Part shown: one piece after another, positions 48,555 to 61,044 of the stretch | Layout: every line of letters begins with the position of its first letter | Position numbering within the stretch: position 1 is the first letter of the stretch | Source: Sanghuangporus weigelae | Taxonomy: Eukaryota > Basidiomycota > Agaricomycetes > Hymenochaetales > Hymenochaetaceae | Assembly (NCBI GenBank): GCA_033182465.1 | Contig: CP137319.1 | Coordinates: 558,001 to 622,000 of the forward strand | Length of the DNA stretch: 64,000 nt | Direction of reading: 5' to 3' | The notes under the pieces: generated by a model | What the model was told of the DNA's origin: nothing | What the model saw: the letters and a program-made list of their open reading frames with translations, nothing else | Database searches by the model: none | Position numbers and translations under genes: made by a program

Positions 48555-48754
48555 TGCCAGGACATGGCAAGCAAATGAAGCCGAATATACTGCCTAGGAA
48601 GTTACGGCGGAAGTGAGAGTCGAAGTCTAAGAAGCGGAACGCGACGTGACAGGGCGTCAGTGTCACGTGTACAACTTTAATTTTCTATTCACAGATTTTT
48701 TCAGATTTTCTACCGCGAAGACACTGGCACGGTATCGACTGACATTGCGTACCA
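48555..48754. promoter_or_regulatory. 200-bp bidirectional promoter, Apn2 / mS29
   Basis: Only 200 bp separate the two start codons (48554 minus, 48755 plus). The interval contains GACGTGACAG and TGTCACGTGTAC, a CACGTG-type E-box at about 48664-48669. Confidence 0.6.
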
Positions 48755-50579
48755 ATGCTCTCGACAGTAGGCAGAAGTCTCTTGCCCGTAGCAAATAGAG
48801 CTGGCGTCTCGATAGCGCCGTCACTGAAGTCTCAAATTGTCGTCCAGACACGACTTGCTTCGGTCCAAAAGGGCGAGTGCTGAGTTGCTGTGCTTTCGAT
48901 TCGATTTGAGACTAACCTTCCGTATAGCTTTCACAAATAACAAGCCTGGCAGGAAGGAAAAAAAGAAGGCGCCGAGAGCCAAGGTTCCTCCGGTATGCTT
49001 AGCCAAATGCAGTCAGACTTTGCTGTCCTTCTCTGATTCCTGTAAACTGCGTAGCCTCTTCTCCCTCTTCCGGCGAACCAGATTGTAGCATTTGGAGGTC
49101 AATTTGAAACGGGATTGGAGACGCTGCCAGCTATCAAGAAGGTGCGATCATTTTAGGCCTATTGTAAAGGTCTGATATTGATTTTGGAACAGGGCGAGAA
49201 TCTGGAAAAGTATTATGGAAAAGCCATTCGGTTTGGTGAGATGGACAGGCACATTATGAAGACGTTCGGACTCCCAAGAAACGTTTTCGTGGATGTACGT
49301 GCTACTTTAGCTGTCCTGATGCATTCCTTCGTACCTTTTTGATAGTTCCGAATATTGTCGACGCCATGTTCGGTATCACGTCGGATGACGGAATCCATTG
49401 CGAAGAGACTAGATTCAGCATCGCAAGGATCAAGTGCGAACAATCGACTAATTATGAGTGAGTGGAATCGATAACCACATAGACTACTATTGACACTGTC
49501 GCAGCGGGTTCGGCTGGGTGCGGGAAAAGCTACTTGATGCTTCAACAAGTAGCCTACGCTCTGGCTAATGAGTGGATCGTCATGTACATCCCAAGAGGTA
49601 AGGTCTTTGTTCGCGTAGCTGGGAGGCGACAATTCAGCTCAGTGATCGTACAGCACACAAACTCGTTGACTCTTCAACCGCCTACTTTTACGATCCTCGA
49701 ACTCAGATGTACCTTCAACCCACTGCCTCGAATCAGATCCTCCAGCGTTTCCTTTCCGTGAACAGGAAACTCATTGACCAACTGCAGCTCACCCGAGACG
49801 TAGCATTCGAGAAGCGTGAAAGTGTTGCGGCCGGCCAACCGCTGAAATCGCTGTTCCCTATCGCAGGAATTGAACAACACATGGCGCCGACGATTTTATC
49901 TATCGTCCTCGAAGAACTTGGCAAACAAGAGAAGTTCGTTTTCTATGATACAGTCCATGACATTCTTTTGAGCCGTGTTCAAGGTTCCCCGTCCTTCTTG
50001 CAGTCGATGAGATCCAGGCTCTGTACTGCAAGACAGAATACCGTAATCAGCACTATGAACACATCAAATCCTATCATTTGTCTTTGCCAAGACTCTTGAT
50101 GGAATATGCAAGCGGGAAACGGACTTTGGTACGTCTGCTGCGGTCACGCGTCTCGGATACACGATCCTAACGTATATGTGAATCGCAGAACCGTGGAGCA
50201 GTGCTGGGAGCAATCTCGTCAACCATCACCCAGTATCCCCTTGGTCCAGAACTCAAACAAGCGCTGTCGCTAGGCGAGCATCTAAATCCTTACACGAAGC
50301 TGCGGAAAGGATTGCTCGAATATACACAGGGTCTCGAACCTCTACATGTGCCGGATAAGCTGGAATATGATGAAGCAGTCGCGATGTTTGAAATCTGGAA
50401 GAAAGATAGAGCATTGCATTCTAGTAAGCCTTCTGTCGATTTTTCATCTATTTGTCAATGGCTTCATGTTGTGCAATGCAGAGCCAACCGATGAGCTGTT
50501 CTTATCCAAATATAGCGAGTCATCTGGAAATGCAAGGGATTTTATTCATGGGGGATTGCTAGCCACGCAGAGTTCATAG
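48755..50579 (+). CDS. Mitochondrial small-subunit ribosomal protein mS29 (DAP3 family, 435 aa)
   Basis: Ten exons: 48755-48872, 48928-48992, 49082-49141, 49193-49294, 49346-49457, 49505-49597, 49654-49933, 49984-50128, 50189-50423 and 50482-50579, totalling 1308 nt. The start gives a basic, Ser/Ala-rich mitochondrial presequence (MLSTVGRSLLPVANRAGVSI), then a Lys-rich segment. Next come FGGQFETGLETLPAI, a P-loop GSAGCGKSYLM (Walker A, about residue 160), an LLAVDEIQALY Walker B, and SYHLSLPRLLMEYASGKRTL. DAP3/mS29 is a GTP-binding protein of the 37S mitoribosomal subunit head. The first intron (48873-48927) begins with GC rather than GT: only that donor keeps the frame into AFTNNKPGRKEKKK. 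The intron has a CTAAC branch site. The second acceptor is ACCAG before IVAFGG, not the closer TAG. Intact. Confidence 0.93.
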
Positions 50580-50962
50580 CTTAAAATAATTATCTTCAAT
50601 ATACATTAAGTAGACTATATATCTTTTCTCCATGATTTCTGAAAGGCGAATTTTTGCCGTTCCTGAGATTTTCATACAAGCTCTTAGCCATCTCATCAAT
50701 CAGCGTGCCTCGGCTAAAAAGCGATGCCTCCCACTCTAGCCAAGTAGCACGACACAGCCATGTTCTCACCAAATTCATGCCGCCACAGCGCGCAGCGCCC
50801 TTCCTGCCTCATAAATATTTACCTTCCTGTACTCTCGGCGTCCGATCTACCTCTCTGGCTAGTAAGTACTTGCAGTAAGGCTGGTTGACCGATTACCATC
50901 ACTGCCGTGCCTCGAGTTTCTACTACTGTCGGTGCTGCGGGTGCTGCGGATCCTCTCACACG
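50580..50962. other. Short intergenic region and promoter
   Basis: mS29 3' UTR and the upstream region of the tubby-like gene. No gene. Confidence 0.4.
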
Positions 50963-52893
50963 ATGCTCGACCAAAATCTCTTCACGCTGAATATTACGCC
51001 GCGGGAGGACTCGTCGCTCGTCCTTGAGCTGATCGATCCTCAGGGTACTGTGTATTACCGGAAGGAACGGATACAAGCTCCGGGTAATGTTTATGAGTTC
51101 AAGGTCATAGGTGAGCAGCTATCCATTCTGGCTTATTTTGATCGGTGTATAAATGGTATTATCCTTTTTAGACCCGCTTTCCGAATCTCTTCTTGCGACG
51201 GTCACCTCTCCAAGCGCTTCGAGCAAGCACAAAACGATCGAGCTTCATAACCCTTCTGTTCCTGTAGAGCTCAAGTACACAGGAACTTTGTACGTTCTTA
51301 AGATCTGGACGTCAAGCCGTCTTACTTACTTGCCCACAGCTCCTTCCGCTGGACATTCAAATGGGAAGAGTGCGTGCTTCCGATGCTCACCGCTAAATTA
51401 CGCGTTCATTGATCGTTCTGATTTCAGACATGAATTCGAATGGAAACGTGAAGAATGCTTCCTCATTCGCAAACCCGACCCGCCAGTCCTTGTGGCTATC
51501 ACAAATGAGCCTCCTGGAAAGATAAAGACTAAAGCTGTCCAGATTCTCGATTACAATCTCAAAAGGTACGCAACATCCTTGCCACCCGTAGCATTTACGT
51601 TCGATCTGATCTTGGTGAATATACAGATTCGACATTGACGACCGTAAAGGACTCGAAATCGTCATCTTATCTGCCTTGCTCACCTTCCAAGATTACTCGG
51701 ACGAGGTACATGCGAATACGCCTCCGCTACTGGGAGCACCCGTCGCGAAAGCGCCGAAGAGTCCCGAAGAGCCTCCACCGCCAGAGGTCCCTCCGAAACC
51801 GAAGAAATCTGGTGCTGAGATGATTGCGGAGATGCAGACAGGCGTACTCGGAGAAGTGAGAGTTGAGGAGGACGGTCCGGTTGAGGATTATGCACAGTAT
51901 TGTGCGAATCTACTTGAGGTGAGAATGTGCTTTTCATCCGCCCAAGGTATATCTCTTAACATCTGTTTTGCTTTCCAGGGCGACAATATGTTATTCATAG
52001 TCTTACGTTCAGCCTCTTCCGAAACTGTTTCCAAAGTGCTCGAGGTTGCCCATCAAACGAAGCGCATTCGCCACAAAGCCGGGTTGGATGACGAGGACGA
52101 GCTTCATCAATACGTTCAGTACGACATACATGATTCGAGCCTTTCGGGAAAGAAAGGACCTCGTATTATCCATCTTGACGATGATGCAGACGTGAAGAAC
52201 AAATACAAGCCGCCGGAAAGCCTCACGGTGCACTTGAGCAAGATCCCGCTGCCAGAGCTCCAGCCAAAGGCGAAAGTTCAAGGGAAAGGGAAGGAAAGAG
52301 AGACGGATGTCTCGAGTGAGGAGGATCGGAAAAAGTCTAAATCCTCAAAGGGGAAAGGAAAGGACAAAGAAAACGCGAAGGAAAAGCAAGAGAGTGACAA
52401 GGAACGAAGACGGCGGGAGAAAGAAAGAGAAAAGGAGTTGCAAAAGAGGGAGAAAGAGATGAAGAAGGAGAAGGGTAAAGACAAGGGCAAGACTCGTACG
52501 CGTTCTCTAGACCGTGACGATAGAGCAGCGAGTAGTCGTCTGGCAAAGCCAACTCCTAGCAAGCACGTCCCAGCACACCGAATTCATCCCAACCAGCCCT
52601 CTCCCTCACCTTCACAACTCAACAATCCAGCTATCTACGCCGCGCCGGTACCCCGACCTCCCCCTATGCCGACGCTGATGCCTCCTCCCGCTTCGGACCC
52701 GTATCCACCTTACCCAGGATATCAGCGTATCATGTCGTCGCCTGGTCCGCCTCCTATGATGTACCCTCAAAGGCCTGTTTCCGCGTATGGCTCATACCTT
52801 GGTCCCCCACAACCTCCGCCACAGCTGCAACAGAGAGTGCAGACTCCCAGTTCGATGGTCAATGGACTTCTAGACAAGCTTAAAGCCTGGTAA
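50963..52893 (+). CDS. Protein with an N-terminal tubby-like fold and a charged, proline-rich tail (546 aa)
   Basis: Six exons: 50963-51110, 51172-51289, 51340-51369, 51428-51565, 51627-51918 and 51979-52893, totalling 1641 nt. Residues 1-190 form one globular domain: MLDQNLFTLNITPREDSSLV, VYYRKERIQAPGNVYEFKVI, KHKTIELHNPSVPVELKYTG, FSFRWTFKWEEHEFEWKREE and CFLIRKPDPPVLVAI, ending with ILDYNLKRFDIDDRKGLEIV. This beta-rich pattern, with a closing hydrophobic helix (ILSALLTFQDYSDE), recalls the tubby C-terminal-like fold found in fungal orphans. I infer it from pattern only. After it come a Pro-rich linker, an acidic stretch, a Lys/Glu coiled coil (KEREKELQKREKEMKKEKGK) and a Pro/Tyr-rich C-terminus (PYPPYPGYQRIMSS). 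No enzymatic motif was found, so a scaffold or lipid-binding role is possible. Confidence 0.7.
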
Positions 52894-55849
52894 ACAATCT
52901 TGGTTCCGGAACGATTCCCTACTCTGTCCTTACTTACGGACGTCAAACCATTTTTTTTTTCACTCGTATTCTTACCAATCTGGATAACATAGACACGACT
53001 ATTCTGGACGGAATTGTGTACATGAATGTTTGTGCTATTTAAATTATATAAATACCTATGAATCTGTGGACAAAGTAATTGATCCGAGTTACCGTCAGTT
53101 CCGGCTGAGAAATCCCAGAAAGGAAAGCAACCAAGATAAACTTGTTGAACTTGCGTGACGAACCGAACAACTTAGCTCTAGATCTGTCTTATCTCCATGC
53201 AAGCTTCGTCTAAGTTTAAAATGCAACTTATAAGTGCCGAATGGCTGTTTTTGGACTCATGGGATCAGATTTGTGTAGCCCAAGTAGCCAAGCTCTCTGG
53301 GGAAAAGACGCTAGAACTTGCAATTTTTGAAACCCCTCCCATACTTCATCGCTGTTCGTCTCTGCACACATCTGTTCGTTCCTAAGTGCAAGCGCTTCTG
53401 CGACCCCGAGGGAGGCCGTTTCATGATATCACGACAAGCAAAGAAATAGGTACAATGATCCTTCACAGACCTCATCTGATGCTCGTATCTACTGGGAGGA
53501 AGATGCTGCGGGCGATGCACAGCGTCATCATCGTTCCTTGGTCTGATGCTCAGGCTGCTGCTGTCATTGCGTTAGAAAATAGACCGTGGAATCAGACTGG
53601 ATCGTTTGGACTTTCTGGTCATTACATTCTCTCTAGGGTTTCTGGAAGAAAGATGCGGGAGTATAACATTGATATGGTGTAGTATACCAGCTGCAAGGCG
53701 TAAGCAAGTTCACTTATAGATCTCTAGCTGTGATATTGATGTCTACGATCTGCCACCTAGGTGACTGCACTGTATCCGGTGCTAGTGTACTGCTTGCTGC
53801 TCTTTCACATCGTTGCGCAGTCTGAACTTTCCATCCGTGGCGCCGGCGAACGGTAACATCCAAAACAATCTATTATGTTCATTTCATTCTTCTCCGCTGC
53901 ACTTCACGCACGAGCCAGCACATTTCGCGTCAGGCGCGCTTCTCTCGGTTTGGCGCCACCGTCGCGGCGTCAGCCACACTCAAGAATATCACACAAGCAC
54001 GAGAGGAAAACGCACTGTAGCGCCAAACCGTGTATCCCGGCCGACCGGGGTATACAGTACGCGCAACTGAACTCTACAAGGAGCTTCGCGACTTCCATGC
54101 CCCTGCATCACGTCTTCTAATCATCCAAGAAGCCATGGATAGACTTCTAATCTGGGTATCTCATCACGCGAGCAAAGTCCGCACAAATCAGTTCATCAAA
54201 CCGAATCAGCCTGACTCGCATGGAACCCGTGCTTCCATGGCGCTTCTTGGTCCCTCTTGGGAATACCTAAACTGTGAGTTTAGTGATGATCAATACCTGA
54301 CCGGGCTGAGTAGAGCTTGAGTGATGATTTTTCGGATGCGATATATAGGCTTTTGATGATATACGAGATGAGATGTACAAAGGCGCTTCTTCTCTCGTTC
54401 TTTCTCTTTCTCGCAAAGCGCTAGTGTCAAGATTCAAAAGATTGCGAAGCCTGACGGTCCTCCGAGACGGAAGGTTTTCGGCCTTCTCTGGGCACGGAAC
54501 TGCGGGAGCATCAGTGAAGATATCATCCCGACTTGAAACCCAGCTGTAACTTCTTCGGCTTGGTCTCCAACACCCCGCATATGATATATGCAAGGAATCC
54601 TTTTTTAGATCTTCGACTACGGGTAAACTGGATATTAGATGTTGTCCAGATTTCGACCTTTAATATACCTTGTTTTCTTGCTTGCCTTCCTCCGGATTGT
54701 GGGGTTAGATTCCAAATGAACGCCTCAAGTGAGTTTGATATCCATTTCAAATTTGTCCATCTCTGAATTGATATGATCTCCACTTTCGTAAGAATGCATA
54801 TTGGTACTGTGCATACTACATATTGCGCATCGGGTCGTCTCGTCACGTCTATAAGCCAACGCCGAATGGTAATCATGTCATATCCCGTAGAGATACAGAC
54901 CTTTGTGGTTCCCGGCAGATATCGTCCGGAGTCAAGACCCGATCTCAACTGGTAAGGAAAGCGCGTTTAGTAAGAACTCGTATGTATATAGCTTCTTTCG
55001 TTGGGCTTCGGAGAGACGTGATATGAGCGCGGGAGCGCTAGTGTGCACGAGTTGTCACTGACACTGGCGCATGATGTACTATTAGTATGATGTATGTATC
55101 TGCGCAGACAAATCCGGAGACAAGGCATTCCCTATTTGTTCATCTTGTTGGATTTAGTACGAGTGTATTTCAGATGCCAGTGCAAAGGGCTGCTTTGCTG
55201 TACAGTAGTTCTGCTTGTCCAATTGATAACCGGACATGCTTCTATCGTTTTGCAAGAGGATTCCACGTTCATATGCCCGGCATTATACATAGATGTCGTG
55301 CGTCATGATTGATTTTGATATCCAGTAGTGTCCTTTGGCACAGATTTCAAGTATCCCATTCTGTTTATAAGCCTGTCTGACCTGTAGACTCTCGAGAATG
55401 TACACGGTGAAGCAAGTATGTAACAGTACAGTACACAGTTTGTATACAATTGATGCAAACCCTTGAGAAAGAAAATGGCACAGCTGAGGAAAGGTGTAAC
55501 GAGTTGAACATTTGTGAAAAGATACCAGAAAAGGAAGATATGCGAGTGTGAAAAAGAGAGTCCACAGAAAAGGTAGAAGAAAAATGGCGAACAAATGTGG
55601 TGAGACCATATGACAAATTGGACAATGACTAGGCTCAGAAGTAAGTCAAGAAATTATAATGCATTCTAGCAAGAACGAAATGAGGAGCTAGAACAGGAGC
55701 AGTGGACAAGTCGTGGATAAATAGGCATTAAACCGTGTATTCAAGTAGAATGAAGAGCTATAACTCTGTAACGCGGGATTAACGGCAGGAGCCAGAAGAG
55801 GTGGAAGACCAGAATATATCAGAAGCATTAGTCCTCAGTTTGCAGTAGT
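52894..55849. other. 3 kb intergenic region with possible gene remnants
   Basis: Two plus-strand stretches read like protein but lack a supported gene around them: about 53450-53690 (SDAQAAAVIALENRPWNQTG) and 54030-54320 (see next entry). The rest is A/T-rich. Confidence 0.35.
54030..54320 (+). pseudogene. Possible gene remnant or terminal exon
   Basis: Frame reading VRATELYKELRDFHAPASRL, LIIQEAMDRLLIWVSHHASK, NQPDSHGTRASMALLGPSWE and ending YLTGLSRA-stop at 54320. Composition is very protein-like (helical, amphipathic) and ends naturally. No upstream exon, start or family could be identified, so it may be the last exon of a decayed gene or an unrecognised small gene. Confidence 0.35.
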
Positions 55850-57671
55850 TCATGCAGCACAAGAAACCTCGAACAGGCTTCGCCAGCTGTCGCTGCGACT
55901 ATCCGTCTCAAGGTTCTCATCACGCATGTCAATGAAACTCGGGCCATCGATAGGAACCAAGTCAAGACGCAATTCGAGACGTGCAGGTTTCTTCTGCCGG
56001 TGATGCCCTGCTCGAGATTTTTTGTGATGATGATGGTGATGATGTCCATGAGGATGACTGCGAGACTCGTGCTGCACAAGAGTATGTGGACTGCTACTCC
56101 CAAAGTCGGAGACGGTGCGTAAGCGGACGTAAGTCTCCCAGTTGGAATTTGAAACTGGGGTACCCAGTGGAGGCTGTGGCAATTTTGAAGAACGCGATGG
56201 ATCTTGAACTTGAGAATGCGGACCTGAGCGAGTAGAAGATGATGTGGACGATGTGGACGCCGACGTAGAAGCGTCCAGTGGATGCAAGTGCGCCGGAGAT
56301 CGGGCGGCAGTCGAAGCGTGTTTTGATGGGGATGGAACTGGAGCAAGCGAAATATCGGCTCCTCTTTGATCTTTCTGGCCAGGCGACCGAGGACTGTAGG
56401 AACGTTTCGAGCGCTTAGGCTTTCGCGGCGCACCGTCATCCGACTGAGGCGAATCTGGTTGTGGCTGAGGCAACCTGTCAAGACCGAAGATCTTGTCGAC
56501 TTCGACGTCGATGTCTCCATCCACTTCACCACCGAAAAGGACACCCCAGGCACTCTGGCGAGGCGTCAGGTTGTACCAAGGCTGACCATTGACAGACACA
56601 GAAAGACCATGGCTCCTCGTCCGATCGTTTTTGCTCGACTGTCGTGACTGACCCTCGTTCTCGCCCGCTAGATCCTCAACGATGACATTCATGCTATGGG
56701 CTGCAGGCGCAGGACCAGCAATCTCTTCTTCATCGTCGTCAGATAGGTGCATAAAGTTCTGAGACAAACGCGGCTTGAGCCGTCCAACGGCACCATCCGC
56801 CCCTCGGCCTTCCAACCGTTTCAACGCATCCCAACGTTGTGCCTTCCGGTATCCAGACGACACGGTGGACGACCGGCTAAGCACTTCGGCGGACCTCAAT
56901 GACCTTTCCGAAATTACGTCGATCTCAGATGTGTCAGTGATGAAAGGTGGTGGAGACGGATCCGCGAATCGCATAGGTGATAAGTCCCTTTGGATCTGAG
57001 TATGAATTGAAGACGTTGGAGAAGTTGGGAAGGCATAGCTGCCGCGCCTCGGTGAAGGTGCGAATATGATGGACGGCGGCCGCCCTGGCCCAGAGACAGA
57101 GGACTTGGATGCGATCGGAAGACTCGGGTCCGGAATGCTGCGCGCAGATTTCGGACTGCCTGGAGGAGACACTAATGCAGGAGGGGATAACATCGGCACA
57201 AAGCTACTGCGAAGGTTTAAGCGCGGGTGCAAAGAGAGGAAAAGACAGGCACACGTACGAATGACTGAAAGTTGGCGAGAAAAATGATGATTCCGTCTGC
57301 TGCCTTCGATTGCTCGTGGCAGTCGCCTTGTCTTTTCCCTTCGTGCTAACAGATCGCAATGACTGAGATTCAGCGAGATCGAGAGACAAGAACGAGCGGT
57401 GTTCAGCGGGATTGCGTTTCTTTTTGAAGGTAAAGTAAAAGGACCCGTCATTACTCGCGCTTGCGATGGATTCGGAAGTGCCAGATGAAGTTGGAGGTGG
57501 CAAAGGATACGCAGAAAAGTCAGAATAGTCCGAGAACGCGTCGATGCTGGGTAGGCTTCCTCGACGCGGACCACAGTACTCCGTTGCCCATGGAGCGGTC
57601 GCATAGGACGGCGAGGTACCTTCTGAGAGGAGACCACATTTGAATAAGTTTGAATAGTTTGAGAATGCCAT
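55850..57671 (-). CDS. Large disordered protein of unknown function (589 aa)
   Basis: Two exons, 57671-57259 and 57206-55850, joined over a 52-nt intron (GTACGT...CAG), totalling 1770 nt. The start MAFSNYSNLFKCG was preferred over an upstream in-frame ATG that would add a Ser/Ala-rich 33 residues. Short ordered-looking blocks include SYATAPWATEYCGPRRGS, SFYFTFKKKRNPAEHRSFLS, GYRKAQRWDALKRLEGRG and RLKPRLSQNFMHLSDDDEEE, QPWYNLTPRQSAWGVLFGGE and VDVEVDKIFGLDRLP, and a C-terminal RLELRLDLVPIDGPSFIDMR. Between them lie Ser/Pro/Arg stretches and an (HH)n run. The blocks (WDALKRLEGR and the NFMHLSDDD box in particular) look like conserved linear motifs of an agaricomycete orphan. Function unknown. 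Confidence 0.6.
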
Positions 57672-60600
57672 CGCTGGGGCGGACGACGACGAGGAAAGCG
57701 CGACTAGCGTTGATGCTGGCAAGCTGTTGTATGAAGCCCGCAGTCTACATTTTATATAAAGAAGAGACATCGGCTAGGGCGAGTCACATCACGTCACGGC
57801 TATTTTTGCTCATTTATAATTTTTACAGCATTAGCCATTTCTGGATTTCCTGGTCGGTTACATCCGGTTACGCCCGCCATTGCCGGCATTCTCTCCGGCT
57901 ATTCCATCCGTTGCTCCCGCCGTCAATGGTTTCATCTCTCAACGTGACGGCTGAGAAGTCGAGGAAGACGAGCGCCGCCTTGCACGCGAGGCAGGGCGCA
58001 AGGCAGTGGTTGTAACCTGCAATGCTCTAGCGCTTCTTTCGCGCATTCACCCTCAATTCTAGCCTCATGCAAACGTTCTCCTCCATTTTTTTCTCATTCA
58101 CTTCTTACCCTGCATAACGATCATCCAACTCTCCCCTCTCTATCCACTGCCAGTGCCACAACTTTACTCTTTAGCCACGTGCCTTCTTAATCAACTGATG
58201 GTGATGAAACCAGTGCACTCTGATCATACATACTCACTGGTCGTCCAAACGAACGAACGATCACATGAGCTCGCCTCGCTCTCCCGCCCCGCCCAGCTGA
58301 GTCGAGGGCTGTCCGTATAAGTCGCCGCCCTGCATATGCTCCCGCGCAGCGCGGATTTGCGCAAAAATATCAAATATCGTTGACATTTGCTCCTTTTATC
58401 ATAGATATTATGCATGCGTGGCAAAAGTTGCGCTAGCGTTTCACTTCTGGCGTGTCTCCGATCGCCCGCCGTTGTATAGTCGATGTCGTTATGGACGACA
58501 TCGTTGATTGATCTTCATGTTTGCGGAGCAAGTCCATCCGTAGTTCTTTGGGGTCGCAAATCACCCCATCATGCCAAGCTTCAAGGCGCTACCTTTTGAT
58601 CCTTTCACCTCATCGCCTCTCTATGCTCTTCAATGAATCCTTCACGATTCCCTGTGCTGCCTCCTGGTGTCGAGTTCATGGAAACCTCAACAGGATCCAT
58701 AACCGTTGGTCCAGTCTTATCAAAGGTTCGTCCTATGATCCAATCAACTACTATTCATTTGGTATAGTATGCTGTCTACATGTCGGAGAGGTCAAACCCC
58801 GCAAGTATATCAATCAAATATGACCTTTCATCAACTGACTCCGATAATCTAATCGAAACATCCGCGAATTTAATTGTTCAGGAGTCGGGTCACACATCTA
58901 AATAGATTCGGATTCGTTATCATTCTGCATTCCGAAAGATCTCGGTCCGATTCTCTACTTTTTTCATTTATCGAGAAACTTTAGGGCCAGATCTGTGTCG
59001 AAATAACGCAGGTATAACTGTATAATCCCGCAGCACTAAGGAGTACACTGCTGTCGGCGCGTCTCTTTTCCCGTACGAACCAATTCAAAGGCGGCTGGAA
59101 GGACATGTTCTTGCTCGGCTCGGACGATCACGATGCCGGGCAACTCTCCATCATAGTGCGCTTTACTTAATTATAATCGAAAATCACGGAGAAGATATTC
59201 TCATTCATACTTGATACTAGTTCTTATGCTTGCGCGTCGATTCGCCGGCCGGTGGGAGGTCTATCTCTCACTATTGGTCGAATCTACGTTTTGATGTTTT
59301 CCCTTCTTTCACTACATTCAAGTGTTTGATCAATCAGAAGCAACTGGGAAACCTGGACGACGGACGCCGGGACCACTGAAGAACTAACATACCAGCGTGC
59401 ATCAGGATTGAGTTCGCATAAAATCCGAGTCCGGATTTCACCCATGTGATGCTTCCTCTTTGCCTTTGGAACGATTCGGCTTGGCGGTGTGGAGAAGCAA
59501 ATCCGTTTGTTTTTCTAAACGCATGGATTTCTTTGTCGTGCCACGCGTGAAGCTCCATGCTGTGCGGCATCACCTTGCACGCCAAATGTACTCATGGCTT
59601 TTCTGGACAGTCCTACCTTCACTTGTCGTGAAAAACCCCGAGCCGGCAGCGAAGTTTCGTTTCAAGCAGGCTGCTGGATGTGACTGGCCACATGTAAGTC
59701 ACAAAGGAAGTAAACATGCTAGAAGATTTCATTCAATATTACAGGCATTTACTGGTCCTTTAAACAGTACCCTTCCTTTGAACACCCTACATTTACTCAC
59801 TCAAACCTCCAATTTGCAACTTGAAATTTTTATCATAGGTGGACAGAATACACATGAGTAATGCTGCGAAATTTCAGCAAACTACTATGACCCGTTAAAT
59901 ACAGAGAAATTATTTACTGCTGAATTTCAGTGAAACTCAATGAGAAACAATGAATCAGATGAATTTTGCTATTCATTCATGCTTTGAGCATGACTCAAAA
60001 GCAGATATATTAGTACACCACTACTGTAAGTACATGCAGCCTAGTTTTTGTGGCGAAAGAGCTATCCAATGAATTAATATAAGGCATACAATAAAGGTGA
60101 CTTGAAAAGCGTGACAGGCAGACTTATCAACATTATTCTCATCTCGCGAATACATGCACTAGCGTGACAGTTATGTCACAAGGTGTTCAAAGAGTTAATT
60201 TCGTGACATTTACCCTACTTTTTTCACACGCACAATTTAATTTTTCCTGCACATTTTACAGCTCAAAAAAATTTCAGCATATAGCCTCCATAGCAGACTA
60301 CTCAGATATGTAATTAGATTTTTTTTTTAAATGTTTGTGGTGTTGTGTACGAGTGGATCTGTATTGGGTGTTCAAAGGACCAGTAAATGCCTGTAATAGA
60401 AGACATCAGATGACATTGAATGGCACCACTTGGCATTGGTCAATATTATTCGTCGTAATGAAAGATTCGCGCGTGTCGTGTGTTTTACCATAAACATGAC
60501 AGGTGATGATGGTGGCCGGACATGTGAAAATGGACAAGATGACCGTAACTATCACCACCTCTGGGCCGCTTTTCGATTTTTCTTTTCTCCTCGTGCTCTT

Positions 60601-61044
60601 TGCTAGACTTGGAAAACCTCCCAGGAACCTACAAAGCTTTTTTTTTTGTCGGGCCGAGAGCGCACCTTCGGCCTGTGTAACCATGGACGGGATGGACTTG
60701 CCGCGGATGAATTTCATCCTCGTTTTTATCGGCCTGCATGATTTTTTAGTTTAGCTCGTTCATATTGGCACGGCTTGCTACCAGCCCCGCGGATTTTCGT
60801 TAAAAGAACCTCAGAAGACCCTTATCGAACCACAATTCAAGAACTCATCCGAGCTGGTGTTTTTTGGCATCGCACGATACACGATTCACCACAGAGTATG
60901 TGATGAATAATAAACTCGTTATAAGCGATTATTGACGCCTATCATCTGCTCATTTCGATGTGCTCTCAATTACCTACGTGCGAGTTTTATAATGACTTCT
61001 AGCTAGTCCCAGGGCAACCTTGAAGAGGTCTCTGTCTCGTGAAG
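57672..61044. other. 3.4 kb intergenic region containing a MITE-like element
   Basis: A/T-rich with no gene seen. The element at 59739-60396 is annotated separately. A T-run (60643-60650) and several long A/T stretches lie nearby. Confidence 0.45.
59739..60396. mobile_element. MITE-like element, 658 bp, 23-bp perfect terminal inverted repeats
   Basis: The left end (59739-59761) begins TTACAGGCATTTACTGGTCC. The right end (60374-60396) is its exact reverse complement over 23 bp. Both ends are flanked by TA (59737-59738 and 60397-60398), the target-site duplication of Tc1/mariner-type elements. Just inside the right end, the sequence reads TTTGAACACCC on the complement, and CCTTTGAACACCC also occurs inside the left end, so the inverted similarity extends imperfectly. 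The interior is A/T-rich with no transposase frame. It is therefore non-autonomous. Confidence 0.8.
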
